Assembly: GCA_011037195.1 (NCBI GenBank)
Contig: JAAEAF010006514.1
Span: forward strand, 1-64,000
DNA: 64,000 nt
DNA from: Triatoma infestans
Lineage: Eukaryota; Arthropoda; Insecta; Hemiptera; Reduviidae
Direction of reading: 5' to 3'
Positions 11,501-22,790 of the stretch are shown here, one piece after another. The notes beneath the pieces were generated by a model. The model saw only the letters and a program-made list of their open reading frames with translations, was not told where the DNA came from and did not search any database. The position numbers and the translations under genes are program-made. The stretch's first letter is position 1; every line of letters starts with the position of its first letter.

Positions 11501-11527
11501 TTAATAATTTTTATTTCTGTTTTTCAG

Positions 11528-11602
11528 GAAGAGCAATGATGATTCGGCTGATATTTCTATTGGTGGCTCTTCTATTGGTTGCAATCGTCAGAGCGAAAAT
11601 AG
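11528..11602 (+). CDS. Coding exon with a signal peptide (secreted protein, partial)
   Basis: A polypyrimidine tract and acceptor (TTTTTATTTCTGTTTTTCAG) precede the exon. Eight bases of leader follow, then ATG at 11536. The frame reads MMIRLIFLLVALLLVAIVRA then KI, and the exon ends in the first base of the next codon at a consensus donor GTAAGT (11603-11608), so the downstream intron is phase 1. The peptide has a basic residue (R4), a hydrophobic core of about 14 residues and a small-residue VRA site, so cleavage before K21 is likely. It looks like the first coding exon of a secreted or membrane protein, with a 5' leader exon further upstream. I recognise no family from 22 residues and found no convincing following exon in the window. 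Unlike all other coding sequence here it has no stops and no transposon similarity. Confidence 0.7.
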
Positions 11603-11608
11603 GTAAGT

Positions 11609-12940
11609 GAAATATTTATTCAAATAATGTAAATTAATACAGTTTATATAAAATTTATGCTAAACTCTATTTCATAAAAATTAAAAATGAATCCACTAAT
11701 TAATTTAAATAATATAATAAATAAACTCTTTCAATAAATGGGCCACACCATTTAATATAACATTTCAGTAGCAATCATATAAAAATTATATGGGCCAGTC
11801 AGGCACACGTCACCTTATTATTTTTTTTTATTTTTGTCAAAGACCTTTTCGTGTAATAATTTTAGGCCTTTATTATTGATTTATATCGAAGTAATAACTT
11901 TTTGTTTTTTTTAGGTCTTTGTATGGCTAAATAATTTATGTTAACGTTATATAGAAAAATTTTTTGAATCGCTAGATTCGTACAATTTGGAAGGCTTTTG
12001 ATGTTAAATTTGTAAAAAAAAAAAAAAAATATTACCGGCATACTTTTATTAGTAAATAATTAACAAATTGCCCGACTATTATTTTTATGCAGCAAAGTCT
12101 AAGCGATTATTAATGTAGGGATGTTAGAAATATATGGGAGATTGATTGCTTTAGTAAATTGCGCGTAAATACTGATCGTTGAATTATGATAAGATTGCTT
12201 ATGATACTTTTTTGAAGAAATAAAAATCATAAAATAGTGCAATTACTAAACGTAAAAATCGAAAGAACTACTCATAATTGTTGACCCACTTTGCTGGAAA
12301 AATATCTCTTAATTGAACACATTGTGTAATATCTCTTAATTTTTCTTTTTTTTTTGGATGTATCCTAGTTTATTTTGTTTACACCATCTTTATCTGTCTC
12401 ATTTAATGAAACGAAAATTAGTGAATTCGTCATAGAAAGCTGGCCTCAGTTGTTTCATTAGCAGCTGCATCAAGGCGCTACCAAACGCATTTTAACTATT
12501 ATTTTACGTTCTCTATCACGTCTACTACAATATATTGGCTTCAACTACGACAGCCATCTCTCATCTACAAACTATGTCTAGCGGTCAGAATAAGTTAATA
12601 CAAGATGACCATTTGTGACGCTTGAGTTAGTCTCCAACTTTACTTTAACTTTAAAGTGATCACCTAGCTAGCCACACTACTAGCTCACCACTGTTAGAAT
12701 AAGCAAGAGTTTTAACTTTGTTTCATCACTCTTTAAGCGACTCGCAATTTCAAACACTTCACCATTCTACATTTACCACACTTCAACCAACCATCGCCAT
12801 CCAATCTTCACTCTATTACACACTCTACTCACTCTATATCTCTTCTCTCCTTACTCAGTAAAATTGTTAATATATAAATTGTGAATTTAGTACCAGATTC
12901 GTAAGTTCAATCATCTCACAATGAAAACCTCCTACCATTA
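11609..12940. other. Probable intron sequence
   Basis: Follows the GTAAGT donor. AT-rich with A and T runs. The part from 12420 to 12900 is richer in C and has many CTCTA/CACTCTAC-like words but no ORF. I see no second exon. Confidence 0.4.
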
Positions 12941-12949
12941 TACTTACAT

Positions 12950-13420
12950 CTTTGTACATCCATATACACCTTTGCCAGTGGCACAGCAATCCTATGCTCT
13001 GATTCCTATTTCGACCTCAATATTCATAATTTGAAAGCCCATCTTCATATAATAGAATATTGGCTTACTAAATAGAGAATTAACATTCAAATGCATTCTT
13101 TTCATGCCTCCAGCCTGCAAGTAAAACAATTCTATACTGCCTACAGATCATATGAGGTCCTTATATTATATCTGGACGATAGACTTACACGGAATCCCTC
13201 ATTCTCGACTGAAAAGAAAAGACCTCAACACAAGATACCAACCCCTCGCTATGCTACTTGACAGACGTTCAAAAATAACTTTACAGAATAAAATAAGATT
13301 GTACAACTCTTTTCTTATGTCAAAATGGACTTACGGACTAGTACTCTATAAATTAAATATCAGAAAATGTTATATACTTTTGCTTAACTAAACCTAATGT
13401 TCTACAACCTTTCTGAAGAT
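12950..13420 (+). pseudogene. Jockey-like reverse transcriptase fragment
   Basis: Near 12972 the frame reads FASGTAILCSDSYFDLNIHN, a decayed FADDTAIL catalytic block in which the two aspartates are changed. LKAHLHIIEYWLTK follows, then a stop. Around 13190-13340, in another frame, come LKRKDLNTRYQPLAMLLDRR and SKITLQNKIRLYNSFLMSKW then TYGLVLY. These are the typical post-YADD Jockey motifs (L..WL.KW, K.L..R...L..LL.R.SKL....K..LY...+...W.YG..L). Multiple frameshifts. 5'-truncated. Confidence 0.8.
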
Positions 13421-14765
13421 GGCCTTCTCTTTTTTTAATGGGCGACATTTTCTTAGAGTTATCGCATATATTTTAAGAGTTTTTATAAACTTTTTTTTTT
13501 TAAGCAGTTTCAACTGTTGTAGGAAAATATATAATATTTAATGCCACAGTAAAATCCTTTTGCAATTCTTATTCATTTGAGTCACATAGGCTTGCGCTCC
13601 TGTGGACAAAACCTCTGGAACCTTTTGAGAGTGTAAATGTGGCACATTCCTCTCTTGTCGAATAAATAACTAATAATTAATTATTTGCTAATTAGTAATT
13701 ATTAACTAATAATAATTTATATAATATATTCTACAGATTTACCATTGTTTTGCTATTAGTTTTGTCAAACGTATATTTTGTGACCATTTTATTGTCTTTA
13801 ATCTCAATATTCTTTATGTTTCAATAAATGTGTTCCAGATTCATGTATATTGCATACATACATACATATATTTATTTGTATTGTTTGCCAGTTTGTTGTT
13901 TTATATATGTAAATAACTAGTAAGTTCTTTTGTTTATTTATGTATATTTCACACGAACATGCATGCATAGCGCTTAAAACTGTCTAATATGCATGTCCCC
14001 TCCGTTTACATACATGTTTGTTTGTATGTATGTATGCATGCATGCAAGTTATTCGGAATCTAATTTTTTTGGGGGGGGTTGGGCGCTACAGTTTGTGCAC
14101 AGACTCATATAGACACTTTGTCATATCGATTCTTAACAACAATTAGAAACTTTATTAAATAAATTTACGTTTCCCCTCCCCCCCCACTTTTTTTTTTTTT
14201 TTTAGAAAATAAATTAACGATAACTACGAATTCGTTTTTAAGTTATTAGATGAAAGATTTAACAAATGATAAATAATAAAATAATGATAGTAATATGTAT
14301 GCTAATAACAACTGCTTACAATAATAAAATTGATTAATACTTATTAGGTAATGATAGTGAAGATGAACTTTGTTATGAAAAATGGATAAAAAAAAAAATT
14401 GTTAATAAAAGCCTAATAAATATAAAACATAAAAATCAAGATAATCCCAATAATGATTGTTATTTGAAAAATAATTTAAAAAATTAAAATAATAAAAGAA
14501 AAAAGAAATAATAGAATATAATAACAAAATATGTCAATAATCCATCTATACATTCACCTATGGGTTTAACGTGCAGATTGACGGCTATATTAAATAAGAA
14601 ATAAGAATTAATAAATCATAATTTCAATGACCTGACTGTTCTTTTTAATTGATTTCACATTCTGAACTGCAGGTTGCTAAGGTTACATCAATAAAAGCGC
14701 CATAAACCAATTTTTAATTTTTAAGAGTTGATTTTATATTTATTTATTTAATTTTTTATTTTTAC
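13421..14765. other. No recognisable gene; simple sequence
   Basis: Includes ATGCATGC-type and CATA tracts at 13850-14045, a C9 run with a T run at 14178-14203, and an extremely AT-rich block at 14240-14540. Confidence 0.5.
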
Positions 14766-16130
14766 TGTCCCTTATTCCCTAATAAAAGGGAGAAAGTAAA
14801 AGTACTGGAATGGTGTCAAATTTTTGAAATTGAGTTTTTACCAGAATTATATGTTCTGAAGTCTCCTTGACCTTAACTCGCGTGCTTCAAATTTGTAATT
14901 CTTGCAATGTTTCTAATATAACTTATATTATGTAAGTTGTAAAATACTAATATTCAAATAGTACTTTAGAGGAAAGCTTAAAATTATTGTTCACTCGAAA
15001 GTTTGAAATAATAGTGAAAAAAAATATATACATAAATGAAAGTGTGCACCGGAAGTATAAAATGCATTCAGTAAAATCACACTTCCGATACATGATGTTG
15101 TCCAAAATCTGATTATCACATGCGATGTGATAATGAGAGACATATGTAATACTACAAATAAACATACGAGTAAATACTGAAAACTCGATATCCTATATTT
15201 TGACGCGATCGAATGAAATTTTTGTCATTTAACTAAAGGCTGAAAAAGTTAAGTTTTCGTTTTTAAATCTGGTATTGTAGAAGTTGTGATAAGGAGGAAA
15301 TGTGTTACTACCCATAAGTTTGATTAAATTGTATTCGACAGTCGGGCGGCTAAGTAACTCAATTCTTGGACATTTATTCTAGCAATGGTAGAATCATAAA
15401 CAAAGAAATCAATCAATAATAAATTTAATTAATTTATTAAATAGTCTAGCAATTTTTGAAATCTCATAGTGACAACTAAAAAAAAGTTTCACCGGGTACT
15501 CCTGTTCTTAAGTGCAGCTATTCAAAAGTGAGCAGTTTTCAGAATTAAAGATTTTTTCCGAAAATCTAAATTTTGAGGTCCTTGAAATAGAAAAAAAATA
15601 TCTCAAAAAAGAAAATTCTAGAAGTTCAAATTTGATATTCCGTTTCGATCACCTACCACCATAATTGACGGCACTAAAGTTTGGGACAAATTCCATCAAC
15701 CGGAAGTACGTGCTTATTGAATATTTTTTTTTCCAATTTTTCCATACTTTGTCGATACCAATACACATACACATAAAAGCCTATTTCTTTTAATTGAAAC
15801 ATCCCCCCCCCCCCAAAATGGTTTTTTTAGGGGTTCTAAGAAAAGTAACGTAAAGTTTTCTTCTAAAGTATCATTTCAATAAAAATCTATATTTCTATTT
15901 CTCCATATAATATTGAGGAGGTAAATTACAAAGATTACTAGGATTACAAACTTGAAGAAAATCGGTTTTTGAGACTGTTAGCATTTTCTAGAAGTAGCTA
16001 AGATTTTCCTTTTAATTTTGTAATGGTAACTGCATAGATATTAAACATATCAATGAAAAATTGATTTTATACGATTGTGAGGAATCTATTAAAATTTTGA
16101 AATGTTACTTAGGTTTTTTTTAATGTTATT
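14766..16130. repeat. Cluster of family R fragments
   Basis: At 14785-14870 a + strand 5' end is seen (degenerate AAATTGAGTTTTTACCAG). 14880-15130 is inverted (TAGTACTTTAGAGGAAAGC; TAAAATCACACTTCCGATAC). From 15560 to 15900 a + strand segment runs through ATATTCCGTTTCGATCACC, CAACCGGAAGTACG and the poly-C version of the monomer. None of these copies is complete. Confidence 0.55.
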
Positions 16131-16238
16131 GGCCCTAATTTCTGCATCTCCACCCAATTCGAGTATTACCTGCCTTAAATAGATATATGTATTCTCATTA
16201 TCTCTCTATTTATCTTAGGGCTAAATAAATATATCCAA

Positions 16239-17179
16239 AGTTGTTGTAGTTGGTTCCGCAGAGCTGGAAAGCATCAGAAATATCTTCCATGATAGCCTGT
16301 TTCTTTTTGTAGTCATCGACCATTTTCGAGCGTTCGCCCATCATCAGAATGCATTTTGTCAAACAATGTGATAACATAGATTTGCACAGAGAAAAGTGTA
16401 CCACAGGTAGAGAGTATCAATTGCATTTGCTCTATGCAAATCTATGTTATCACACTGTTTGATAAAAAGCATCCTGATGAGGGGCCCGAAACCGGTTGAT
16501 GACTACAAAAAGAAACAGGTGTAGTGGAATCGTTTATTGTGATTCCTAAGGTACGATGTAGTGGAATCGTTTATTGTGATTCCTGAGGTACGTAGTAGAT
16601 GTCTTGAAGAGGGCGGAAGTTAGTTTAGAGATTTTTGGAAGTTAGTGCTCGAATTATTAACACGGAATTTATAAAAATAGACTGTATTTGTACAACAATT
16701 TAAACATGAGTAATGGTAACTATTAACAAGAAATACTTAGAAATGAATAGGAGATAAATAATGAACTAAGATGCACAACTAAAGAAATAAGTATAAATAA
16801 AAACTGTATAGGGACGCGGAAACTGCTGCTCGTATAATAATCTTGAAGACGTACTGAAGTATAATGATATAATCCTCCCCTCTTCCAAAGTTTATATATT
16901 AGTGTTATCAACACTCACACCAAGACATCTGTCCTAGTGTGCGACCTTGGTCAGTTTGGTGACCAGCGATTTAGGTCAATGGCCAGCCTTAGCGGTGCTT
17001 GCTTTGATGTAAAGCATCGTCCCTTGCTTTTGTTTGTTTGGCCGCGGCCTTGTCTTGAAGACAGCAGCCGGCTAGACCACTAGTTATAAATTATTCTTTC
17101 TTTGTTATGTGTTGTGAAGGTTTGACATTGCTATGACCTTGCCATGTCATTACACAGGCTATCCTGGAAGATATCTCTC
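16239..17179. mobile_element. Foldback short element, interrupted by a solo LTR
   Basis: Direct repeats TAAATATATCCAA (16226-16238 and 17180-17192) bound the element. The left arm contains GCAGAGCTGGAAAGCATCAG, ATGATAGCCTG, a decayed TCGAGCGTTCGCCCATCATC and ATGTGATAACATAGATTTGC. The right arm repeats this inverted (GCAAATCTATGTTATCACAC, CTGATGAGGGGCCCGAAACC). The right arm is split by the LTR at 16520-17154 and resumes with CTATCCTGGAAGATATCTCT. Without the LTR the element is about 306 bp. Relatives lie at 21.8, 35.9 and 54.2 kb. The ORF at 16210-16404 is derived from it. Confidence 0.75.
16520..17154. mobile_element. Solo LTR, family A (635 bp)
   Basis: Starts TGTAGTGGAATCG and ends TGTCATTACA, flanked by CAGG on both sides (16516-16519 and 17155-17158). 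These are the TG...CA ends and 4-bp duplication expected of a Ty3/gypsy-type integrase product. The first 75 bp hold a tandem duplication of TGTAGTGGAATCGTTTATTG. A relative occurs at 43133-44029, sharing TATAGGGACGCG, CTAAGATGCACAACTA and GACCAGCGATTTAGGTCA-like blocks. No internal retroelement sequence is next to it. Confidence 0.75.
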
Positions 17180-17192
17180 TAAATATATCCAA

Positions 17193-17896
17193 CTTTTAAG
17201 AAAATTTGATAATTGTATTAGCTGCAGTGAGAGTATTAACTGCAGAGTCATGTGATTGTTCCTGAAAATGTCCTATCTGACTAATTTTTGAATACACTTT
17301 GTCATAAAATAATTCAATCAGGTTAATTCAGAATGATAAAGTAAGATAATTATCGTCTCAGATCGAGAGAACAACAATAATTTTGACTTTCTCTTATTTC
17401 TAGTATCATCTGATACTAATCTTTCTGTTTAATTAATTAATTAATAATAATACATATTCTCGTTTATACATTGCTTGTAAGATACCAAGGCAATTTTAAT
17501 CAAGAAATACATTAAATAGTTTGCTAATTGAAATTTTATTACCCATTTTTTTTGTTAAAGCTATCCCTCTTCTTATAATCATTACCCAAGAAATTGAATC
17601 TTAAACTTTGTTAACGAGCTAGTAATAATGTTTGAAATCTTCGTTCACTTTTTTTTTTCTTCTTCTTTTGTTTCTTTTTTTATGCTTGAACTAAGTTTTA
17701 AATGATGTTTAAAGGAGAACATCTCTTAGTTCTTTTGCTGAATTTATTACATTCTTAAACTTAATGTTGGCTGCTATTACCGCCTTAATCATTTCTTATT
17801 AAAAAATAATATGCGAGGCTGAATATTCCGTCAAATTGGATGATAAATTAAATGCAAATTTGTTGTATAATTTCCTACAGGTTTTAAATATATATA
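17193..17896. other. No recognisable feature
   Basis: AT-rich non-coding sequence. Short T/C-rich tract at 17648-17682. Confidence 0.45.
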
Positions 17897-18743
17897 AAAA
17901 AAAACTGCTGTGAAACAGTCACACAACTTTCTCTGACTCCTGTTCTCAAAATTATAATTGTGACAAAGGTTATAGTTTGGTACCAAATATAACGAAATTC
18001 GTCGAAAACTGAAAAACTGTTCAGTAAAAGCGCACTTCCGGCTTACTAATTTTCTTAAAACTCGGAATTTTGGCCATCTATTTATTTCTAATTAATTTTG
18101 TTTGGAGATAGAATTGTATCATACCCACTTAGCGGAACTGTAACCCTACACCCTCCCCTGAAAGTGCCCTTAAATGAATTTTGCCAGAGAAATGTTTTAA
18201 ATCAAAGATGTAGATCATTGCATGTTTAGTTTATATATGAAGCTTCATGAAAATCGTCGGAGCCATTTTTGAGAAAATCGCGAAAAAGTGAAAAAAATCA
18301 TTTAGCAAAGTGTTGAAACAAACGCACTTCCGGTTATCCGATTTTTTTCAAACTTGGAATTTCAACAACATATTTAATTCTAATTAACATTATTTAGATG
18401 ACAGAATTGTCTAATAAACTGAAATTGAAGTTAAGATGAAAACCTAACCCCACCCCTCCTCCAGAAGTGCCCCTAAAAGGAATTTTTCCCAGAAATGTTT
18501 CAAATAAAAGTTGTAGCTCTTTTTGTATGTTAGTTGATATAACATTTAAAGAAATCGAAATCGTGGAACCATTTTTAAGAAAACGTGCAAAAAACGTAAT
18601 AAAAAGCAACTAGTAAAGTGATACTTCCCGGTCGAGGAATTTTGACAGACAAACGCGCCGTCAGATCCCATGTTGATACCTATAACTGTAATATCAAATT
18701 TCAACTTTCTACGGTTTTTCGTTTTTAGCTATGCTGTTCAAAT

Positions 18744-18774
<31 letters not shown>

Positions 18775-18910
18775 ACACACACACACAGACCCTTTGCTAA
18801 AAACCACTTTGTTGGACTCAGGGGACCTCAAAACGGATATTTCCGGTGAAAACTCGATATCGAAAATTTGACACGATTACAATACTTCCTTACTAGGAGT
18901 AAGAGAAAGT
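17897..18910 (-). mobile_element. Complete family R element, inverted
   Basis: Begins with an A run and CTGCTGTGAAACAGTCACAC (3' hairpin, inverted), then AACTTTCTCTGACTCC. Three monomer junctions follow (CACTTCCGGCT 18034, CACTTCCGGTT 18325, TACTTCCCGGT 18623). A (CA)n tract lies at 18747-18786, then ATTTCCGGTGAAAAC, and the copy ends in AGGAGTAAGAGAAAGT at 18910. It is about 1.01 kb with both termini intact. The ORF at 18394-18609 is a by-product. Confidence 0.8.
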
Positions 18911-19985
18911 AATAGTAAATGAGAATTTTAATTCAATAAAATAAAAAAAATTAAATTAATAATTAACTAATGTTAATGAGTTTTTTTATTTAAATATAAA
19001 ATAAGAGAAAAGTCAGGAATATTCTGTAATACGACACGATTTTCCTTAAAATTTTTCTTATGCCTGATACATAAGTACATGTATTACCTCCACAATTTCT
19101 TCTTTTTTTTTAACCAGCCTAACTGAACATGGTAAACCTTGCAATTTCAAAGAAAAATTTGTTAATTAAATTGTATTAATTGGTGTAGCAGAACGTTGTA
19201 TGTGTGTTTTACACCAAATTTTTTAATTACCATCTGAAATACATAAATCTATGAAAAAAACAGCAACTTGTTTATTACCTACGATAGCTTAATCGCTTAA
19301 AGTGCGTAGCATTTTATATAGCATTTTAGGTAATAATTAGTGCTCTTCATGAATACCGTGAAATCAATTTGCCCAAAAACATTTTTAAACTAAAGGTGCA
19401 AGCCCTTTGTATGTATCTGAATGTATTAAGATTAAAGAAAAATAGGCGCTGGTATAAAGAAAAATGCAAAAAAAAAAGGACTGAATTAAAAACTTACGAT
19501 GGAACAGCAAAATGGAATATTAAGAATTTCCTACCATTTTTCGAGCTTGTATAACATCTATATATACATACAAACATTCAGACGAAGTTTTAAAAATTGC
19601 TGTTCATTATTAATTTGCCCTACCACCTCTTGCAAACATTTATCTTCTCTGTAGTTCTAAATAATATAATTAAATAATTCGAATGTTAATTGTTATGAAT
19701 GTCTGGGGCTTGAACCAACTACAAACATTTAAATTATCACCAGAGACCTTTATTTCTAATCATTATATTTAATGAAAAAATTAAAAAAAAATAAAAGCGC
19801 AGCTTATGGAAATTGGGTTAAATTTTTGAAATTTATCTATATTCAGGCCGGAAAATCCCGACCTATTATATTCAGTCTAATTTAAAATTAATTATCATAT
19901 CGAAAGCCTTGACGAAATAAAAAGGAAGTCGTGGCCTTAACAGTTGTTTCCCAAGATTAGTAATGGTTCTTGGACTGGCATTTTT
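18911..19985. other. No gene; one divergent family R 3' end
   Basis: At 19095-19230, TTAAATTGTATTAATTGG and TGTGTGTTTTACACCAAATT match the divergent 3' end seen also at 2455-2515 and 37440-37545. The ORF at 19369-19554 has no recognisable motif. Confidence 0.5.
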
Positions 19986-19989
19986 TACT

Positions 19990-20730
19990 ATATACAAAGG
20001 GCCGGTACTGGTTTCAGCATATCAACTGGCAGACACAAAAAAAACAGTTTTTGAAAGTGAAATTTTTGCCTACTATGAGCCTTTAAGAAGTGGATACTCG
20101 CGCAAAAAGAAAATCCCTTAACTTGAGAAGTGTTGCGGGTAAAGCATTCCAAGTTGTTGCTGGTTCCCGCACATTTTATCTCCTCAATAGTGAGAAAAGT
20201 GCGCCCGGTTATAGAAAGACACAATATGGGTCTCCATTCTGTGGAAGGCACAAGATGGGTCTTATTAAGGATCCACTTTGAACGCCCTACAAGTGGCATA
20301 ATACTCCGTTGCATTTTGTTTATGTTTGTGTGCATTTTGCTCATGGTGGAATTCTTGTAGTTTGAAACGTATATGTAAGCTTCAGTTTGTCAATTTAGAG
20401 TCCGAGGTATAGTAATGTGTTTGTGCATAGTTAGTATAGTCTGATGTAAAGTAAGGTCTGATGTATGTTTTGACATCTTTCTGGACACCAACATTCATTT
20501 TTCCATCTATGAAACCATTTTTCCATTTATGAATTTGGGTGATGTAAGATGCGAGTTAATTAGACTAAATCAGAATGAAAAGAGAGAATAGCTGTGTCAT
20601 CTGCATTATAGGAAGATTATGGTTTTAGGATATGTTGAAAGATATAAAGTGTACACTATGAATAGTGTATAGCTTTTGGAATAATACTTCCCTGAGGAAC
20701 TTCAACCTTTACAGATTGAAAAACAGAGTT
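19990..20730 (-). pseudogene. Jockey-like reverse transcriptase remnant
   Basis: On the minus strand, 20715-20680 reads VKVEVPQGSIIPKA, matching the GVPQGSILGP block. About 20605-20560 reads ADDTAILSFHSDL, the catalytic YADDTAIL block. Both are in the right order and spacing for a Jockey-clade enzyme. Further on, SDSKLTN and, in the 118-codon frame, KMQRSIMPLVGRSKWILNK fit the +K.I..LYPL+.R.S.L...NK region loosely. Stops and frameshifts abound. The overlapping + strand ORFs are shadows. I am confident of the first two blocks and less so of the rest. Confidence 0.6.
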
Positions 20731-21410
20731 TTTTGTTGTGTGAGATGCTGATATCGATTAGAAAAATAAGAAAAACATTAAATAGTAATTATGAGGCAGA
20801 ATATTTTTCAGTTTCCAGAGCAAACCCGTATGTCAAAATTCTTGCGCATATACGAGGATGGAGCCCGAGTAATAATAATAATAGTAATAAAATGAATAAA
20901 AGGTCAAAAAGGATAAATTAAATGACAACCTCTCCCAGAACTCTTTCAACATTTATTTACCTAGAAAAACATTTTCTAATTATGCTCTGCTATTTTATCA
21001 TTTTATTACTATCTCTGTGTCTCGTTGCGGTTTTTATCACTTGGATATGTTTGTAACATTTTATTTAAATGAGAGCAATTTTCATTACCAAGATCAAAGC
21101 CTGAACTTTACATTCAGAATAGGTGCAAATGAAATTAATCACAGTTAAATTTAAAATAAAATTCAATCCAGAATTCTTTCAATTTAACAAATAAATAAAA
21201 TTTGAAATTATTTCATTTATGTTTTCATTTAGGAAAAATGTTTTCAAAATGCCTCTTGTCTCGCTGCCTCTTTCATCTAAAAAACTTAAAAATATAAAAA
21301 AAAAGATCAGATGTTATTCACATTTATAATCATATAAGATACCACAGTTAAAAAAATTATTACAGGCAAGTCTTCCTTAATACCCAGGAAAAGAATATTC
21401 CATTCTTTTC
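20731..21410. other. No recognisable feature
   Basis: AT-rich; the short ORFs at 20733-20921 and 21307-21513 lack recognisable motifs (the latter is antisense to the LINE remnant that follows). Confidence 0.45.
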
Positions 21411-21655
21411 TGCTAGAAACCGCACTGGTTGGAGCAGAATCATGGACCATCAAGACAAAGTGCGCCAATAAATTATTAGCTCTTGAAATGGATTTCTGGC
21501 TGCAGAGCTGCAATATTTCTTGACTGCAACATTTCTTGACTGGGATATTTTTTGACGAACATAGAGCTCACTCAAAAACATAAAATCAATAGTAGAAGAA
21601 ACTGTAGTCCAGATCATTGATAAGAGAATGCTGTTGAGGTATGGGAACTTAATGA

Positions 21656-22567
21656 TAGATAGATAGATAATATTTATTTACAATTTTTACATACATATTT
21701 ACAAATGACATTGAAGTTCCAATGTGATAAACATTACACCCTTCAATACAAGATAAAACTGACATATTGCTGTTGGGAATTTATATTGCAGGGAAAAACC
21801 TGCAGCTCAGGGGGAAGGGTTAATTAAGGATACTTCTAATTTCATCAGAGACATTTTCCGTGGTAGCCTGCTTCATTTTGTGGTCATCGACCGGTTTCGG
21901 GCGTTCGCCCATCTTCAGGATGCGTTCTTCAGACAGTGTGCCAACACAGACTCGTACAGAGACTTAGTTTCACACTAACTGAGGTGTTTTTTTTTTTTTT
22001 TTGGCTGAACCAACCACCACAACAAATACTTCTAATTCTTTTGTGTCTGTAAGTAATTGTTCTGTCATAGTTTCCGATTCCGCGGCAAAGGGGGTTTGTG
22101 TGGCAGTCTAAGGATGTCAGAAGTTTTAGTAGTCTATTTTTGATGTAGTTGTGAACAGTTTCTGTTGAAGTTATCTCGTGTAAGTGGGTGACTTTAGTGT
22201 AGCGTGGTGAGTCAGTCGCAAGTCTAAGAAATTTGTTCTGTATAGTCTGTAATTTTTTGATATTAGTGGCACAGGTTAGGCTCCAGGCAGAGGAAGCGTA
22301 TAGCAACATCGGCCTGATTACAGTTTTGTAGAGTAGAAGTTTGTTACGTGTAGTCATTTTGGAGTCACGGGAGAGTAGGGGAAAGAGTAGTCTGATGGCC
22401 ATCTTACCTGAGTTGACTTTGTCCTGTATATGAGTAGTAAAGTTTAGTCTGCTGTCTAGAGTTATTCCAAGATATTTAACTCTGTTTGTCCATGGTATAA
22501 TGGTGTTGTTATATTTGGTGAGTTTATTGATTATGGGTCTGCGTTTTGTAAACAGGATGGCGTTGGT
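21656..22567 (-). mobile_element. 5'-truncated Jockey-like LINE with 12-bp target duplication
   Basis: GGAACTTAATGA flanks it (21644-21655 and 22568-22579). On the minus strand an open frame from 22566 encodes TNAILFTKRRPIINKLTKYN, IPWTNRVKYLGITLDSRLNF, SGKMAIRLLFPLLSRDSKM, KLLLYKTVIRPMLLYASSAW, LQTIQNKFLRLATDSPRYTK and IKNRLLKLL. These are the post-catalytic motifs of a Jockey-clade reverse transcriptase, in order. The frame is uninterrupted for about 170 codons, so this is one of the younger inserts. It ends in a TATC repeat (GATAGATAGATAGATA on the + strand at 21655-21670), a usual LINE 3' tail. A short foldback-type element is inserted in its 3' end (21842-22025), and the last 25 or so codons of the long minus ORF belong to that insert. 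Confidence 0.85.
21842..22025 (-). mobile_element. Short element with hammerhead-like motif, in the Jockey 3' end
   Basis: Flanked by ATACTTCTAATT (21830-21841 and 22026-22037). The left end TCATCAGAGACATTTTCCGT and the block GGTCATCGACCGGTTTCGGG then CGTTCGCCCATCTTCAGGAT match the foldback element at 16.2 kb. The right end is GAACCAACCACCACAACAAA after a 17-18-base T run. It is 184 bp; most of the right arm seen in the 16.2-kb copy is missing. Confidence 0.75.
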
Positions 22568-22790
22568 GGAACTTAATGAGTATGACAGAAGAGAGATGGC
22601 CTAAGAAGATGCTTAAAATACGTTCAAGTTGAGAGGTGGAAACAAGGGCAACCGAACAAATTAATGGAGGAGGATGTAAAGGATAAAAAATGATGTGTAG
22701 AGGATTGTGGCAGATGGATTGGATGAATCGAGAAAAGTGGAAAGAATATATATTGGAGATCGATATGTGACAGTTTTTGTCATCAAACAA

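Larger units (their letters stand above)
21415..22790 (+). pseudogene. RTE/endonuclease-RT LINE tail, split by a Jockey insertion
   Basis: The left part (21415-21655) encodes ETALVGAESWTIKTKCANKL then LALEMDFWLQSC, the classic end of the RT thumb (YG.E.W.+.......L.A.EM.F.RR..). The right part (22568-22780) continues, in the same frame across one copy of the target duplication, with EERWPKKMLKIRSS and WMNREKWKEYIL, the closing RW.K....RRKRGRP...DRE.W segment. Stops are present in both parts. The interruption is the Jockey element at 21656-22567. Confidence 0.7.

Noticed and set aside
19988..20360. Overlapping ORFs on both strands as host gene candidates
   Set aside because: The minus strand carries Jockey RT blocks (VPQGSI, ADDTAIL) just upstream, so the region is a LINE remnant; the + ORFs are antisense.
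21929..22402. 157-codon minus-strand ORF taken as an intact gene
   Set aside because: It is the C-terminal part of a 5'-truncated Jockey RT, and its last codons come from a different inserted element.
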